Assembly: GCA_048594375.1 (NCBI GenBank)
Contig: JBMDXK010000023.1
Span: 1-64,000, forward strand
Length of the DNA: 64,000 nt
Direction: 5' to 3'
Source of the DNA: JBMDXK01 sp048594375
GTDB taxonomy: Bacteria; Pseudomonadota; Alphaproteobacteria; Rhizobiales; Methylopilaceae
Shown here: piece after piece, positions 44,720 through 53,428 of the stretch
How the letters are laid out: every line of letters starts with the position of its first letter
Numbering within the stretch: the stretch's first letter is position 1
Program-made: the position numbers and the translations under genes
Notes under the pieces: model-generated
The model's input: the letters and a program-made list of their open reading frames with translations, nothing else
Told to the model about the DNA's origin: nothing
Databases searched by the model: none

Positions 44720-45448
44720 ATGTTCTATAAAAAACTGACCTCTCCTAACTATAATGCACGTGCTGAGGACGCCTCCCCTGATATGCTTATTTTGCATTAT
44801 ACAGGTATGCGGTCTGCGCAAGATGCGCTTGAACGCTTATGTGATCCTGCTTCTCAAGTGTCATGCCACTATGTTATTGATGAAGCGGGAAAAATTTATG
44901 CATTAGTTGATGAGAAACTCCGCGCATGGCATGCGGGTGTGTCTTTATGGAAAGGAAGACGGGATATAAATTCTTATTCTATTGGAATTGAGTTGGTAAA
45001 TCCCGGGCATGAGTGGGGGTATAGTTTCTTTCCAGATTCTCAAATTGAGGCGTTAATATTCTTGTGCAAAGATATTGCTACACGCTACACGATTCCTAAT
45101 CGTCATTTTCTCGCCCATTCAGATATATCTCCCAATCGTAAGCAAGATCCCGGTGAAAAATTTCCTTGGGCGCATCTGGCTCGGAATGGATTTGGCCTTT
45201 GGACCGATCCGCACCCCGTTGGAGGAGGACGCTATTTTCAAAAGGGTGATGAAGGTCAACCAATCGAGGCGTTGCAGGGTATGCTTGCTATATTTGGTTA
45301 TGACATTACTATCAATGGTATTTTTGATGATCAAACCGAATTTGTAGTTATGGCTTTTCAGCGCCATTACCGTCCTGAAAAAGTTGATGGTATTGCCGAT
45401 GATTCAACTATTATTTCTTTAAGAAATATTATATTAATTTCCGATTAA
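44720..45448 (+). CDS. N-acetylmuramoyl-L-alanine amidase with peptidoglycan-binding domain (AmiD/AmpD-like)
   Basis: 242 residues. Amidase_2 domain at 15-150: zinc His in MLILHYTGM, catalytic region in SYSIGIELVNPGHEWG, and second His in HFLAHSDISPNRKQDPGEKF. A PG_binding_1 domain fills about 175-235 (GQPIEALQGMLAIFGYDITI, NGIFDDQTEFVVMAFQRHYR). There is no signal peptide, so it is probably a cytosolic anhydro-muropeptide amidase in cell-wall recycling (AmpD role) unless exported another way. Confidence 0.9.
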   Translation: MFYKKLTSPNYNARAEDASPDMLILHYTGMRSAQDALERLCDPASQVSCHYVIDEAGKIYALVDEKLRAWHAGVSLWKGRRDINSYSIGIELVNPGHEWGYSFFPDSQIEALIFLCKDIATRYTIPNRHFLAHSDISPNRKQDPGEKFPWAHLARNGFGLWTDPHPVGGGRYFQKGDEGQPIEALQGMLAIFGYDITINGIFDDQTEFVVMAFQRHYRPEKVDGIADDSTIISLRNIILISD

Positions 45449-45711
45449 TGATTGTTAATCATAGGTTAATTACTATCTTTTTCTATTTGTAAATAGGTTA
45501 TGACTTATTTTTGTCACATTTTTTCTTTTAAACGTTATGTGGCTGTTCAATCTATCTGGTTTGGGGGCTGTTTTTTGCTGACTCGAAATAATGTTCGCGT
45601 GCGTTCTATATAACGCACCTCATTCGGGTTTTTTTGAAAAAGGTGTCATGCGCAAGCTTCTATCGCTTTGAGCAATGCGCTTATACGCATTTTATAAGAG
45701 GTGTTATCCGG

Positions 45712-46431
45712 ATGCGGTTTTTTGCTCCTGCTATACTTTTTGTCTGTACGTCTGTAATTTCCATATCCCCCGCTCATGCGCGTTCTTCCGACCGAGTGTC
45801 CAAGCAAGTTTCTTCTATTAGTCAAAACGAAAAATTACTTATGGATCGCGCTGAAGGGCGATCAGAAGCGCGAATAGCCTCTTCTAAAACAGATTTAAAC
45901 CAACGAAAGAAGACCAGCTGGAAAGAGCGTCGCGTTAAAAAAAATAATCAAACCACAGCTTCCCAATCGTCGCCTAAAAAAGCAATGCGTGTTAATCATA
46001 AGGCCTCATCAACCGCTGCGAGAGCAACGGGATTGAAAGCAAAAGTCCAATATCATGCTGCTAAGCATGGTGTTCCTGCTGATTTAGCGCACGGTGTGGT
46101 CATGGTTGAAAGCCGCTATAATGCCAGAGCAACGGGACCTGGTGGATACATTGGTTTGATGCAGCTGAGCTATCGCACGGCAAAAGGTATGGGGTATCAA
46201 GGATCTCGTGCTGCTCTGTATGATCCCGATACCAATTTGCATTTTGGAATGAAATACCTTGCTGGTGCTTATCAAAAGTCAGGCGGCAGTATGTGTGGTG
46301 CAGTGTCAAAGTATCAAGGCGGTCATGGTGTAAAAGGAATTACACGCTCAGGTGCGGTCTATTGCTCCAAAGTGCGCAAGCATATTGCTGACCTTAATCG
46401 TGGCAAAGATATCAAGCTTGCTCTTAATTAG
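45712..46431 (+). CDS. Lytic transglycosylase SLT-domain protein
   Basis: 239 residues from ATG 45712 with a signal peptide (FFAPAILFVCTSVISISPAH, cut after HARS). The frame opens at 45634 but the added residues spoil the signal. A basic, Ser-rich linker (residues 30-105) precedes the SLT domain: catalytic Glu in GVVMVESRYNARATGPGG, then YIGLMQLSYRTAKGMGY and LHFGMKYLAGAY. Cleaves peptidoglycan glycan strands with 1,6-anhydro product formation. Same strand as the amidase upstream, 263 bases away, so separately transcribed. Confidence 0.9.
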   Translation: MRFFAPAILFVCTSVISISPAHARSSDRVSKQVSSISQNEKLLMDRAEGRSEARIASSKTDLNQRKKTSWKERRVKKNNQTTASQSSPKKAMRVNHKASSTAARATGLKAKVQYHAAKHGVPADLAHGVVMVESRYNARATGPGGYIGLMQLSYRTAKGMGYQGSRAALYDPDTNLHFGMKYLAGAYQKSGGSMCGAVSKYQGGHGVKGITRSGAVYCSKVRKHIADLNRGKDIKLALN

Positions 46432-46582
46432 AGTCTAAATTCATAATTTTATTTTTACAATATAGCGTGTCATCTGCCTCATAGGCTATGTAAACACTCA
46501 TGCTTCTGAAAGCGGAAGCCGAAGGTTAATTATATTTGTTCAATGTGGCGTGACATTGCTATATGTCATTCAAAAAAACGCT

Positions 46583-46611
46583 TTGCAAATCGATAATCTC
46601 TATTGTAAAAA
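46583..46611 (+). promoter_or_regulatory. Promoter of rnpB
   Basis: TTGCAA (46583-46588), 17-base spacer, TAAAAA (46606-46611). It would start transcription near 46618, exactly where the RNase P RNA begins. Confidence 0.7.
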
Positions 46612-46617
46612 CAATTC

Positions 46618-47003
46618 TGTCAGTTGGTCGAATAGTCGCTCCATACGCGGTATGGAGAGGAAAGTCCGGGCTCCATGGAAGCGCGGTGCCGGATAACCTC
46701 CGGCTAGGGAGACCTAAGGGAAAGTGCAGCAGAAAACAAACCGCCTGTCATGTACAGGTAAGGATGAAAAGGTGCGGTAAGAGCGCACCGCGCGGTTGGC
46801 AACAAACGTGGCAAGGTAAACCCCACCGGGAGCAAAACCAAATAGGGATGACGCGAACTGCAAAGTTCAGGTTATGCTTTCAGGCCAGTCATCCGGGTAG
46901 GTTGCTTGAGGTGCGCTGCAAAGTGCATCCCAGATGAATGGCTGTTACGTTACAGGTGACACTGTAACCCTACAAAACCCGGCTTACAGGCCAACTGGCA
47001 TTT
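46618..47003 (+). ncRNA. rnpB: RNase P RNA (bacterial class A)
   Basis: Catalytic RNA that trims tRNA 5' ends. Universal core pieces are visible: GAGGAAAGTCCGGGCTCC near 46665 (P4/CR-I), AGGGAAAGTGCAGCAGA, GGTAAACCCCACCGGGAGCA (L15 region that binds the tRNA CCA end), and the P1 closing helix CAGTTGG(T) at 46621 with GGCCAACTGGC at 46989-46999, followed by a short T tract. The end is set by P1 and is good to a few bases. A frame across it (46563-46937) is a shadow. Confidence 0.96.
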
Positions 47004-47147
47004 TTCCCTCTACCTTATATCTTGTTAAAAATTGTTTCGCTTTCCACTTGAATAAGGGCGTTTCCTCCTTTAATCCAGATCAAACACTATGCCAGCGGCT
47101 GCCTTTAGAGCGCACTACAGCTGCTTATCAAGAATTGAGACTGTTCT

Positions 47148-48257
47148 ATGTCCCACAATACATTTGGCCATTTATTTCGCGTCACCACGTTTGGTGAAAG
47201 CCATGGGATCTCATTAGGATGTGTCATTGATGGCTGCCCACCTAATATTCGCTTTCACCTTGAGGATATTCAGGCTGCGCTGGATAAACGCCGTCCGGGA
47301 CAATCAAAGTTTACCACACAGAGGCAGGAGCCTGACCAGGTCTCTATTCATTCCGGTGTCTTGCCGGATGGTGATATGCTGATTACCACAGGCACGCCGA
47401 TTATGATGCAGATCCAGAATGTGGATCAGCGTTCAAAAGATTATGCGAATATTGCGCAGGCGTATCGTCCCGGTCATGCTGATTTTACTTATGATGCAAA
47501 ATATGGTGTGCGCGACTACCGTGGAGGAGGGCGATCTTCTGCACGAGAAACCGCTGCTCGCGTTGCTGCGGGTGCTTTAGCTGCAAAAATTTTGCCTTCT
47601 ATCCGTGTGCGTGGTGCATTGGTGCAGATGGGAGAGATTAGCATTGACCGTACCCGCTGGGATTGGGATGCTGTGCAGCGTAATCCATTCTTTTGTCCTG
47701 ACCCCGTGGCGGCGCAGGATATGGAGGCCTATCTCGATGGCATCCGTAAAAACGGCTCTTCTATTGGCGCTGTGATAGAAGTTGTAGCTGAAGGGGTTCC
47801 CGCCGGTTTTGGTGCGCCACTTTATGGGAAACTGGATGCCGAAATTGCTACAGCATTTATGAGTATCAATGCTGTGAAAGCTGTTGAAATTGGCGATGGT
47901 ATGGCTGTTGCCCGTTTGACAGGGGAAGCCAACGCGGATGAAATTCGCATTGGAAAAGATGGCAAACCTGAATTTCTGGCAAACCACGCAGGCGGTATTC
48001 TGGGCGGAATTTCCACTGGCCAGCCGGTTGTTGCCCGTTTTGCTGTGAAACCAACCTCATCTATTTTAACACCCCGCCGTTCGATTACTGCCGATGGTGT
48101 TGAGACAGACGTCGCAACCAAAGGAAGGCATGATCCATGTGTCGGAATTCGGGCTGTGCCAGTGGGCGAAGCAATGATGTGGTGTGTTCTTGCTGACCAG
48201 TATTTGCGGCATCGTGGACAGACAGGTTTTGATTTTAATGCTGAAGGTGTAAAATGA
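47148..48257 (+). CDS. aroC: Chorismate synthase
   Basis: Last shikimate-pathway step: trans-elimination of phosphate from EPSP, needing reduced FMN. 369 residues; all three signatures are present: GESHGISLGCVIDGCP at residues 16-31, YRPGHADFTYDAKYGVRDYR with RGGGRSSARETAARVAAGA, and RHDPCVGIRAVPVGEAM at the C-terminus. Overlaps ribB by 4 bases (ATGA). Confidence 0.97.
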   Translation: MSHNTFGHLFRVTTFGESHGISLGCVIDGCPPNIRFHLEDIQAALDKRRPGQSKFTTQRQEPDQVSIHSGVLPDGDMLITTGTPIMMQIQNVDQRSKDYANIAQAYRPGHADFTYDAKYGVRDYRGGGRSSARETAARVAAGALAAKILPSIRVRGALVQMGEISIDRTRWDWDAVQRNPFFCPDPVAAQDMEAYLDGIRKNGSSIGAVIEVVAEGVPAGFGAPLYGKLDAEIATAFMSINAVKAVEIGDGMAVARLTGEANADEIRIGKDGKPEFLANHAGGILGGISTGQPVVARFAVKPTSSILTPRRSITADGVETDVATKGRHDPCVGIRAVPVGEAMMWCVLADQYLRHRGQTGFDFNAEGVK

Positions 48258-49336
48258 GTGTGCAGGAACGAGTTCAAGAAATTATTGAAGCGTTTCGTGT
48301 TGGAGAGATCGTTGTTGTTACGGATGACGATGACCGCGAAAACGAAGGTGATTTAATTATTGCCGCCTGCCATTGCACACCTGAAAAAATGGCTTTCATC
48401 ATTCGCCATACCTCTGGAATTGTTTGCGCTCCGTTGACTACGGAAATTGCGCGGCGGTTGCATCTTGATCCAATGGTTTCTGTGAATGATGCACCTCATG
48501 CCACAGCGTTTACTGTTTCTGTAGACGTGCGCCATGGCACAACAACCGGAATTTCTGCCGAAGAGCGCACTAATACGGTGCGAGCCCTTGCAAATAATAA
48601 TATTGGCGCTGCCGACTTTGTTCGTCCGGGGCATATTTTTCCATTGGTTGCCCGTGAAGGCGGGGTCTTGATACGTTCAGGCCATACAGAAGCGGCCGTT
48701 GATTTATGCAAACTTTCTGGCTTGCCAGAAGTGGGCGTTATCTCGGAAATGGTCAACGATGATGGAACAGTGATGCGCGGCGCGCAGGTCACAAGCTTTG
48801 CAGAACAGCACAATTTAAAACGTGTTTCTGTGGCTGATCTGATTGCGTATCGTCAGGCGCGCGATAAATTAGTAGAGCGCGGCAAATCTTTTACAATAGC
48901 GACTTCAATTGGAAATTTGCAAGCCTATACCTTCACAACGCCTTTTGATGCTGTACAGCATCTCGCGCTTGTTTATGGCTCTATCGGCAATGGTCGTTAT
49001 GTGCCTACGCGGTTGCATCGTGCGGATGCCGTCGCCGATGTGTTTGGCGGTGGACACGCTATTCAACACTCCTTGGATATTTTTAAACGTGAGGGCTGCG
49101 GTGTATTGGTTTATTTGCGCGATGGCGTTGTAGGAGTGCCTGCGCAATCTCTTGCTCAAGGTGTTAGTAGCGAAGAGCGCCGATATGAACTCTGGCATGA
49201 GGTTGGGATTGGAGCGCAAATTTTGCGTGATCTGGGTGTCTCCTCTATCCGGCTTCTGGCTTCTCGCGAGCGTCGTTATGTGGGCTTGCAAGGGTTTGGT
49301 GTGGATATTGAAGAGACTATTCCTCTCGATGTTTAA
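48254..49336 (+). CDS. ribB: 3,4-dihydroxy-2-butanone 4-phosphate synthase with degenerate GTP cyclohydrolase II domain
   Basis: The N-terminal 200 residues are a full RibB domain: VVTDDDDRENEGDLIIAA (acidic metal loop), THPGH-type RPGHIFPLVAREGGVLIRSG HTEAA, and EMVNDDGTVMRG. The C-terminal 150 residues align with RibA but the zinc cysteines are missing: where active enzymes have ExxxxD...C...C, this reads PTRLHRADAVADVFGGGHA. So RibB activity is expected and RibA activity is not; this split is common in alphaproteobacteria. Makes the four-carbon unit of riboflavin. No FMN riboswitch is possible between aroC and ribB. Confidence 0.92.
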   Translation: MSVQERVQEIIEAFRVGEIVVVTDDDDRENEGDLIIAACHCTPEKMAFIIRHTSGIVCAPLTTEIARRLHLDPMVSVNDAPHATAFTVSVDVRHGTTTGISAEERTNTVRALANNNIGAADFVRPGHIFPLVAREGGVLIRSGHTEAAVDLCKLSGLPEVGVISEMVNDDGTVMRGAQVTSFAEQHNLKRVSVADLIAYRQARDKLVERGKSFTIATSIGNLQAYTFTTPFDAVQHLALVYGSIGNGRYVPTRLHRADAVADVFGGGHAIQHSLDIFKREGCGVLVYLRDGVVGVPAQSLAQGVSSEERRYELWHEVGIGAQILRDLGVSSIRLLASRERRYVGLQGFGVDIEETIPLDV

Positions 49337-49433
49337 AGTGTTCAATCCGCTTGATTAAAAGCTCATAGCGTGTTTCCAATTAAAAGAATATATGGAACCA
49401 CTATACTTTCTTGCTTTTACGCAATCATCCTAC

Positions 49434-49508
49434 ACAACAAGCTGCCAGCGAAGCGACCCGTAGGTCAACGCGGAGCAGTAAAAACCGTGTATTCTTTTGG
49501 TGGGATTG
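49434..49508 (+). repeat. Imperfect repeat, copy B (codes for KLPAKRPVGQRGAVKT-like peptide)
   Basis: Partner of 35900-35977. Like copy A it lies past the stop of a plus-strand gene (ribB) and just before the end of a convergent minus-strand gene (radC), and ends near a short palindrome (ATTGCTATAGCAAT at about 49506-49519). In one frame it continues an open stretch from about 49370 to a TAA near 49530. Confidence 0.5.
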
Positions 49509-50225
49509 CTATAGCAATTTCAAGTTTTTAAAGCTGGCGTTGCCGTCACGCCCCACAATAATATGGTCGATGACAACGACCCCTACAGCTTCAGCAGCCC
49601 GTTTTACATTCTGCGTCATATCAATATCGGCGCGGCTGGGGGTAGGGTCACCTGTGGGGTGATTGTGAAGTAAAATGATGGCGGCTGCTGAAAGCTCCAA
49701 TGCGCGGCGCGCTACTTCACGAGGATAAACGGGTGTGTGATCGATAGTGCCGTGTTGCATCACTTCATCGGTAATCAGCGCATTTTTCTTATCCAGAAAG
49801 AGCACGCGGAAATGTTCCCGTTCTTCAAAGGCCATGGCGGTACGGCAATAATCCATAACCGTTGACCACGATGACAGCACAGGGCGCTTGCGTATGTTGC
49901 CTTTTGCAAAACGGCGGGATGCGGCTGCAATAATTTTTATTTCTATCGCTACCGAATCGCCTACTCCTGAAACTTCTTTCAGACGATGATGCGGAGCTGC
50001 AACGACTTCGGAAAAGGAACCAAATTTTTTGATGAGTTCTTTAGCCAGCGCTTTGACATCACGGCGTGGAATTGCGCGAAATAAAATAAGCTCCAATAGC
50101 TCGTAGTCGGGCAGGGCATCCCCTTCCGATTCAAGAAAGCGTGACCGCAAGCGCTCTCTATGTCCCATGTAGTGAGGGGCATCTTCTTTTTTTTCTTCTT
50201 GTTCTTGCGGAAAAAAATCCATCAT
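49509..50225 (-). CDS. radC: RadC/JAMM-domain DNA repair-associated protein
   Basis: 238 residues with HhH-like N-terminal half (HHRLKEVSGVGDSVAIEI) and a C-terminal JAMM (MPN+) metalloprotease-like domain: the HNHPTGDPTPSRADIDMT motif provides His, His and Asp ligands. The DNA-repair role in the name is historical and doubtful. Its ATG at 50225 overlaps the map stop by one base (TGATG), so it is coupled to map. Confidence 0.92.
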   Translation of the reverse strand: MMDFFPQEQEEKKEDAPHYMGHRERLRSRFLESEGDALPDYELLELILFRAIPRRDVKALAKELIKKFGSFSEVVAAPHHRLKEVSGVGDSVAIEIKIIAAASRRFAKGNIRKRPVLSSWSTVMDYCRTAMAFEEREHFRVLFLDKKNALITDEVMQHGTIDHTPVYPREVARRALELSAAAIILLHNHPTGDPTPSRADIDMTQNVKRAAEAVGVVVIDHIIVGRDGNASFKNLKLL

Positions 50226-51067
50226 CACGCGCGATTACGAGCATCCAGAGGATTAAAGAAACCGGCAGGGGATAATGTGAAAACCTCACAACCTGTGTCT
50301 GTAACGCCAATTGTATGTTCAAATTGAGCAGACAGCGACCGATCGCGCGTTACTGCTGTCCATCCATCACCCAGTATTTTAACATCGGGACGGCCCAGAT
50401 TCAGCATCGGTTCAACAGTGAAAAACATTCCGGGTTTTAAAACAATGCCTTCGCCACGCTGCCCATAGTGTAAAATATTAGGCTCGTCATGAAAAATACG
50501 GCCAAGGCCATGACCACAAAAATCCTTTACAACACCCATGTTTTCTTCGTTTTCAGCGTATTCCTGAATAGCTGCACCAATATCACCCGTGGTGGCTCCA
50601 GGCTGAATGACTGCCAAGCCACGCATCAAGGATTCATGGGTAACTTCAATCAACCGCTCGGCTTTGCGGTTTATTTTTCCCACGGGATACATCCGGCTGG
50701 AATCGCCATGCCGGCCATCCTTGATAATTGTGACATCTACATTCACAATATCGCCTTCTTGCAGTTGATGGCGCGTAGAAGGAATGCCATGACAGACAAC
50801 ATGATTGACAGATGTACAGGTTGACTTGGTATAGCCACGGTACATGAGTGTGGCGGGCAGCACGCCATGATCCATCACAAAGCCAAACACAAGATCATCA
50901 ATCTGTTGAGTATTCATGCCTGGCTTGATGTGTTCAACAAGCATATCCAATGCTTCGGCCACTACCCGTCCAGCAGCGCGCATTCCTTCAAAATCTTGAG
51001 GATTATGAATTTTAATTTGCCCGTTCTTGCGCCGGGGAGCGGTGTCTGCATCAACATAAATCATCAT
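50225..51067 (-). CDS. map: Methionine aminopeptidase, type I
   Basis: Removes N-terminal Met from nascent proteins. 280 residues; metal ligands are in EGDIVNVDVTIIKDGRHGDS (Asp, Asp), KDFCGHGLGRIFHDEPNI (His), FFTVEPMLNLG (Glu) and SAQFEHTIGVTD (Glu). A basic N-terminal extension (APRRKNGQIKIH) is usual in this order. Start ATG 51067; ATG 51064 is equivalent. Confidence 0.96.
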   Translation of the reverse strand: MMIYVDADTAPRRKNGQIKIHNPQDFEGMRAAGRVVAEALDMLVEHIKPGMNTQQIDDLVFGFVMDHGVLPATLMYRGYTKSTCTSVNHVVCHGIPSTRHQLQEGDIVNVDVTIIKDGRHGDSSRMYPVGKINRKAERLIEVTHESLMRGLAVIQPGATTGDIGAAIQEYAENEENMGVVKDFCGHGLGRIFHDEPNILHYGQRGEGIVLKPGMFFTVEPMLNLGRPDVKILGDGWTAVTRDRSLSAQFEHTIGVTDTGCEVFTLSPAGFFNPLDARNRA

Positions 51068-51231
51068 GTTTTCCCCCCTGATACGCCGGAATCACACTTT
51101 ATAAAAAACAGAACCTGCCCATAGCATTTAATTTGCAAAAAGAACATATCTGTTTGTATCCGGTCTTAGTCGCTTGACGATATTTCTTATCTAAGTATCT
51201 ATAAATACTCATTTTTTAAGTGGAATCAAAA

Positions 51232-51729
51232 ATGTATGTCTCTCAAGAAAAAAGCTTATCGGACGCCAGCATAGTGGCCGGTGATGTACGCAGTAATTTT
51301 GACACTGCACTGGATAAACAGAACATTGTTGTGCGTGTAAAAAATGCCGGAGGTGTTACTGTAAGAGAGGATACTGTCAGTAACAACCGGATGGTTTTTC
51401 AAGCTGCTGGAAATGTTGTTTTGCAAAGGCAACATGAGCATAACTTGGGGGAAAATCGCTTTGATTTGGAATCATTTATCCCCAAGGATTTACAAAAACA
51501 GAACATTGAAGATGGTGGATCCTATTTTTCTTTCAATCCAAAATCGCCTACCGACGTGGAGGTTGCGCTTAACCCGCGCGCAGGTACGCACATACAGTAT
51601 GGGTTTGATCCGCTGCGCGAATATTACGCTGTGCGCGCGGATGCAATCGATCCAAAAGATCCTGCGTATCACACCGGCAAAATCAGCTATGTTAAGCCTG
51701 AAGATGTGCCTGCTCTGGTGAGCAAATAA
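51232..51729 (+). CDS. Hypothetical protein (165 residues)
   Basis: Start ATG 51232 with GTGGAA 8 bases before it; a GTG at 51220 would add four residues. No signal peptide, no membrane segment, no cysteine. The N-terminal half is beta-like (VVRVKNAGGVTVREDTVSNN), then PKDLQKQNIEDGGSYFSFNP and a charged tail ending VKPEDVPALVSK. AT-rich upstream. I do not recognise the family. Confidence 0.6.
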   Translation: MYVSQEKSLSDASIVAGDVRSNFDTALDKQNIVVRVKNAGGVTVREDTVSNNRMVFQAAGNVVLQRQHEHNLGENRFDLESFIPKDLQKQNIEDGGSYFSFNPKSPTDVEVALNPRAGTHIQYGFDPLREYYAVRADAIDPKDPAYHTGKISYVKPEDVPALVSK

Positions 51730-51864
51730 GGCTGTTTATTGTTGCGGGTTTTGTTCAATCTTGCGAAAAACGCAATTTATTCCTGCTTTATGCTTGATCT
51801 TCCGTTCAAAATGTTTTCATAAATACATTTTCCAAGCCAGATTTTCTGCTGCGGAAAATAAGCA

Positions 51865-52746
51865 ATGAAAGAGAGTAAAATCTCTAGAAAAAGAGACACA
51901 ATGGACGGTTCATACGACGCGCATCCCTATGGTGCTTTTGCTCCCCAAGGCTGGAAGGCGCAACTTATTCGCTGGACCCATGCCATGCCTGAAAGCTGGT
52001 TGGGGCGCCGGATTGCCTATGGCTTGCGCCGTTTCGCGCTGAGAAAGTTTGAAGGTCCTGTCGATTATGACTCGCTGGGTGCGCATTTTCGTCTTTATCC
52101 TTATGACAATGTTTGCGAAAAACGCATTCTTTTTACGCCACAATATTTTGATGCTGCCGAGCGCGACTATTTGAAAGACTACGCAGCAGGGAAACACGGT
52201 TTTGTATTTATTGATATTGGCGCCAATGTAGGCGGGTATGCTTTGTTTGTGGCAGGGGTCACCGGGGCTGATGCCCGGATTCTTGCGCTTGAGCCGCAAC
52301 CGTTGATTTTTAAACGTTTGTGCCAAAATATTGCTTTTAATCAAGGCTGTGGCGTCAAGGCTATTGCTTGCGCTGTCGCAGATAAAGATGGTGAAGTCAC
52401 GCTGTTTCAAGATCGGGATAACCGTGGCGAAACCGGGTTGCGTTTTGTGCGCCCTGACCATCGGGGGGATGGTGCAATTATTGTTGCCGCCCGCACATTG
52501 TTATCGCTCATTCGTGAAGAGAATTTACCGCGCATTGATGCACTGAAACTCGATGTCGAGGGCGCAGAAGATCTTATTCTGGAGCCTTTTTTCCGGGATG
52601 CACCAGAGTATTTGCTGCCTGATATTATTCTCGTTGAAGATAGTGGCGATCGCTGGCAAGTTGATCTTTTGAGCATCTTGCGTGAAAAAGGGTATCAGCA
52701 AGTAATGAAAACCCGTCTTAATCTTATTTTTAAACGGGTGCAGTAG
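51865..52746 (+). CDS. FkbM family SAM-dependent methyltransferase
   Basis: 293 residues. SAM-binding motif I is FVFIDIGANVGGYALFVAGV near residue 112, motif II ILALEPQPLIFKRL, and the C-terminal FkbM signature IDALKLDVEGAEDLIL plus LPDIILVEDS. FkbM enzymes O-methylate polyketides, sugars or lipopolysaccharide; the substrate here is unknown. The first 75 residues form a helical extension. ATG 51901 is an alternative start. No glycan cluster is adjacent. Confidence 0.85.
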   Translation: MKESKISRKRDTMDGSYDAHPYGAFAPQGWKAQLIRWTHAMPESWLGRRIAYGLRRFALRKFEGPVDYDSLGAHFRLYPYDNVCEKRILFTPQYFDAAERDYLKDYAAGKHGFVFIDIGANVGGYALFVAGVTGADARILALEPQPLIFKRLCQNIAFNQGCGVKAIACAVADKDGEVTLFQDRDNRGETGLRFVRPDHRGDGAIIVAARTLLSLIREENLPRIDALKLDVEGAEDLILEPFFRDAPEYLLPDIILVEDSGDRWQVDLLSILREKGYQQVMKTRLNLIFKRVQ

Positions 52747-52852
52747 CGCTCTGTTTTTCAAAACACGCATAATTTTTGGAACTGTTTCGTATATTAAATG
52801 TTTTTTTAATATGACTTTTATTTTTCAAGTTGTATGAAAAGGGTTTAATACG

Positions 52853-53356
52853 ATGGCAGATTCAATAGATCCTATTTCTCCTGTTGAAAGTGTATCACCT
52901 GTTGATCGGGTGGAACGTGTACGTCGCGCCCAAGAGCAAGATGTAAGGGACTTGCCGCCATTGGTGGAAGACAGGGCGGTTAATCTTGATAACCTTGAGC
53001 GCGATTTGACTGTCGCACAGCGGCAGCTCGACACGATTGTTAGAACCGAGCTGATACAGCGTCAGGATATTCTCCAGCGCGAAGACATTGTGCAGCGGGA
53101 AGATCCGGCGCAACGCTCTCTTGATCCCGCAGATCGCCCACGTGATCCTTCTGATCGTGAGATTGATCCTGCTGATCGGGAGGTTGATCCCGCGACTCGC
53201 CACATTGACCCTGCTAATCGTGAGCGGTCACTGGATCAGATTCAACGGAATTTTGATATTGCTCAGGAAGATGCGGCAAAACGCATTGAAGCGGAGGAAA
53301 ATTATATTCCGGACGCTGTGTATGAGCGTGCAAGAGGCCGTGCGGCAGGCGCTTAG
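52853..53356 (+). CDS. Hypothetical protein with DPADR heptapeptide repeats
   Basis: 167 residues, extremely rich in Asp, Arg and Gln. The middle has five consecutive seven-residue units at about 90-124: DPADRPR, DPSDREI, DPADREV, DPATRHI, DPANRER, preceded by three looser units (QRQDIL, QREDIV, QREDPAQ). The N-terminus (SPVESVSPVDRVERVRRAQE) and the C-terminal helix (NFDIAQEDAAKRIEAEENYI) look regular too. No signal peptide or cysteine. ATG 52853, weak ribosome site AAAAGGG; strong terminator after it. I know no family with this repeat. Confidence 0.65.
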   Translation: MADSIDPISPVESVSPVDRVERVRRAQEQDVRDLPPLVEDRAVNLDNLERDLTVAQRQLDTIVRTELIQRQDILQREDIVQREDPAQRSLDPADRPRDPSDREIDPADREVDPATRHIDPANRERSLDQIQRNFDIAQEDAAKRIEAEENYIPDAVYERARGRAAGA

Positions 53357-53368
53357 GTTTCTTCAAAA

Positions 53369-53398
53369 AAAGCAGATGCCAATAGCATCTGCTTTTTG
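53369..53398 (+). terminator. Bidirectional terminator between the DPADR gene and aatA
   Basis: AGCAGATGC (53371-53379) pairs with GCATCTGCT (53385-53393), with A7 before and T5 after. Serves both convergent genes. Confidence 0.85.
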
Positions 53399-53428
53399 CA
53401 TGAGTTTGGTTAGAAGCAAGGCGTTTTC

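Noticed and set aside
46563..46937. 124-codon frame on plus strand
   Set aside because: Lies over the core of RNase P RNA; its sequence is explained by the RNA.
46934..47197. 87-codon frame on plus strand
   Set aside because: Spans the rnpB 3' end and terminator and runs into the aroC start in another frame.
48240..48260. FMN riboswitch for ribB
   Set aside because: aroC and ribB overlap by 4 bases; there is no leader to hold one.
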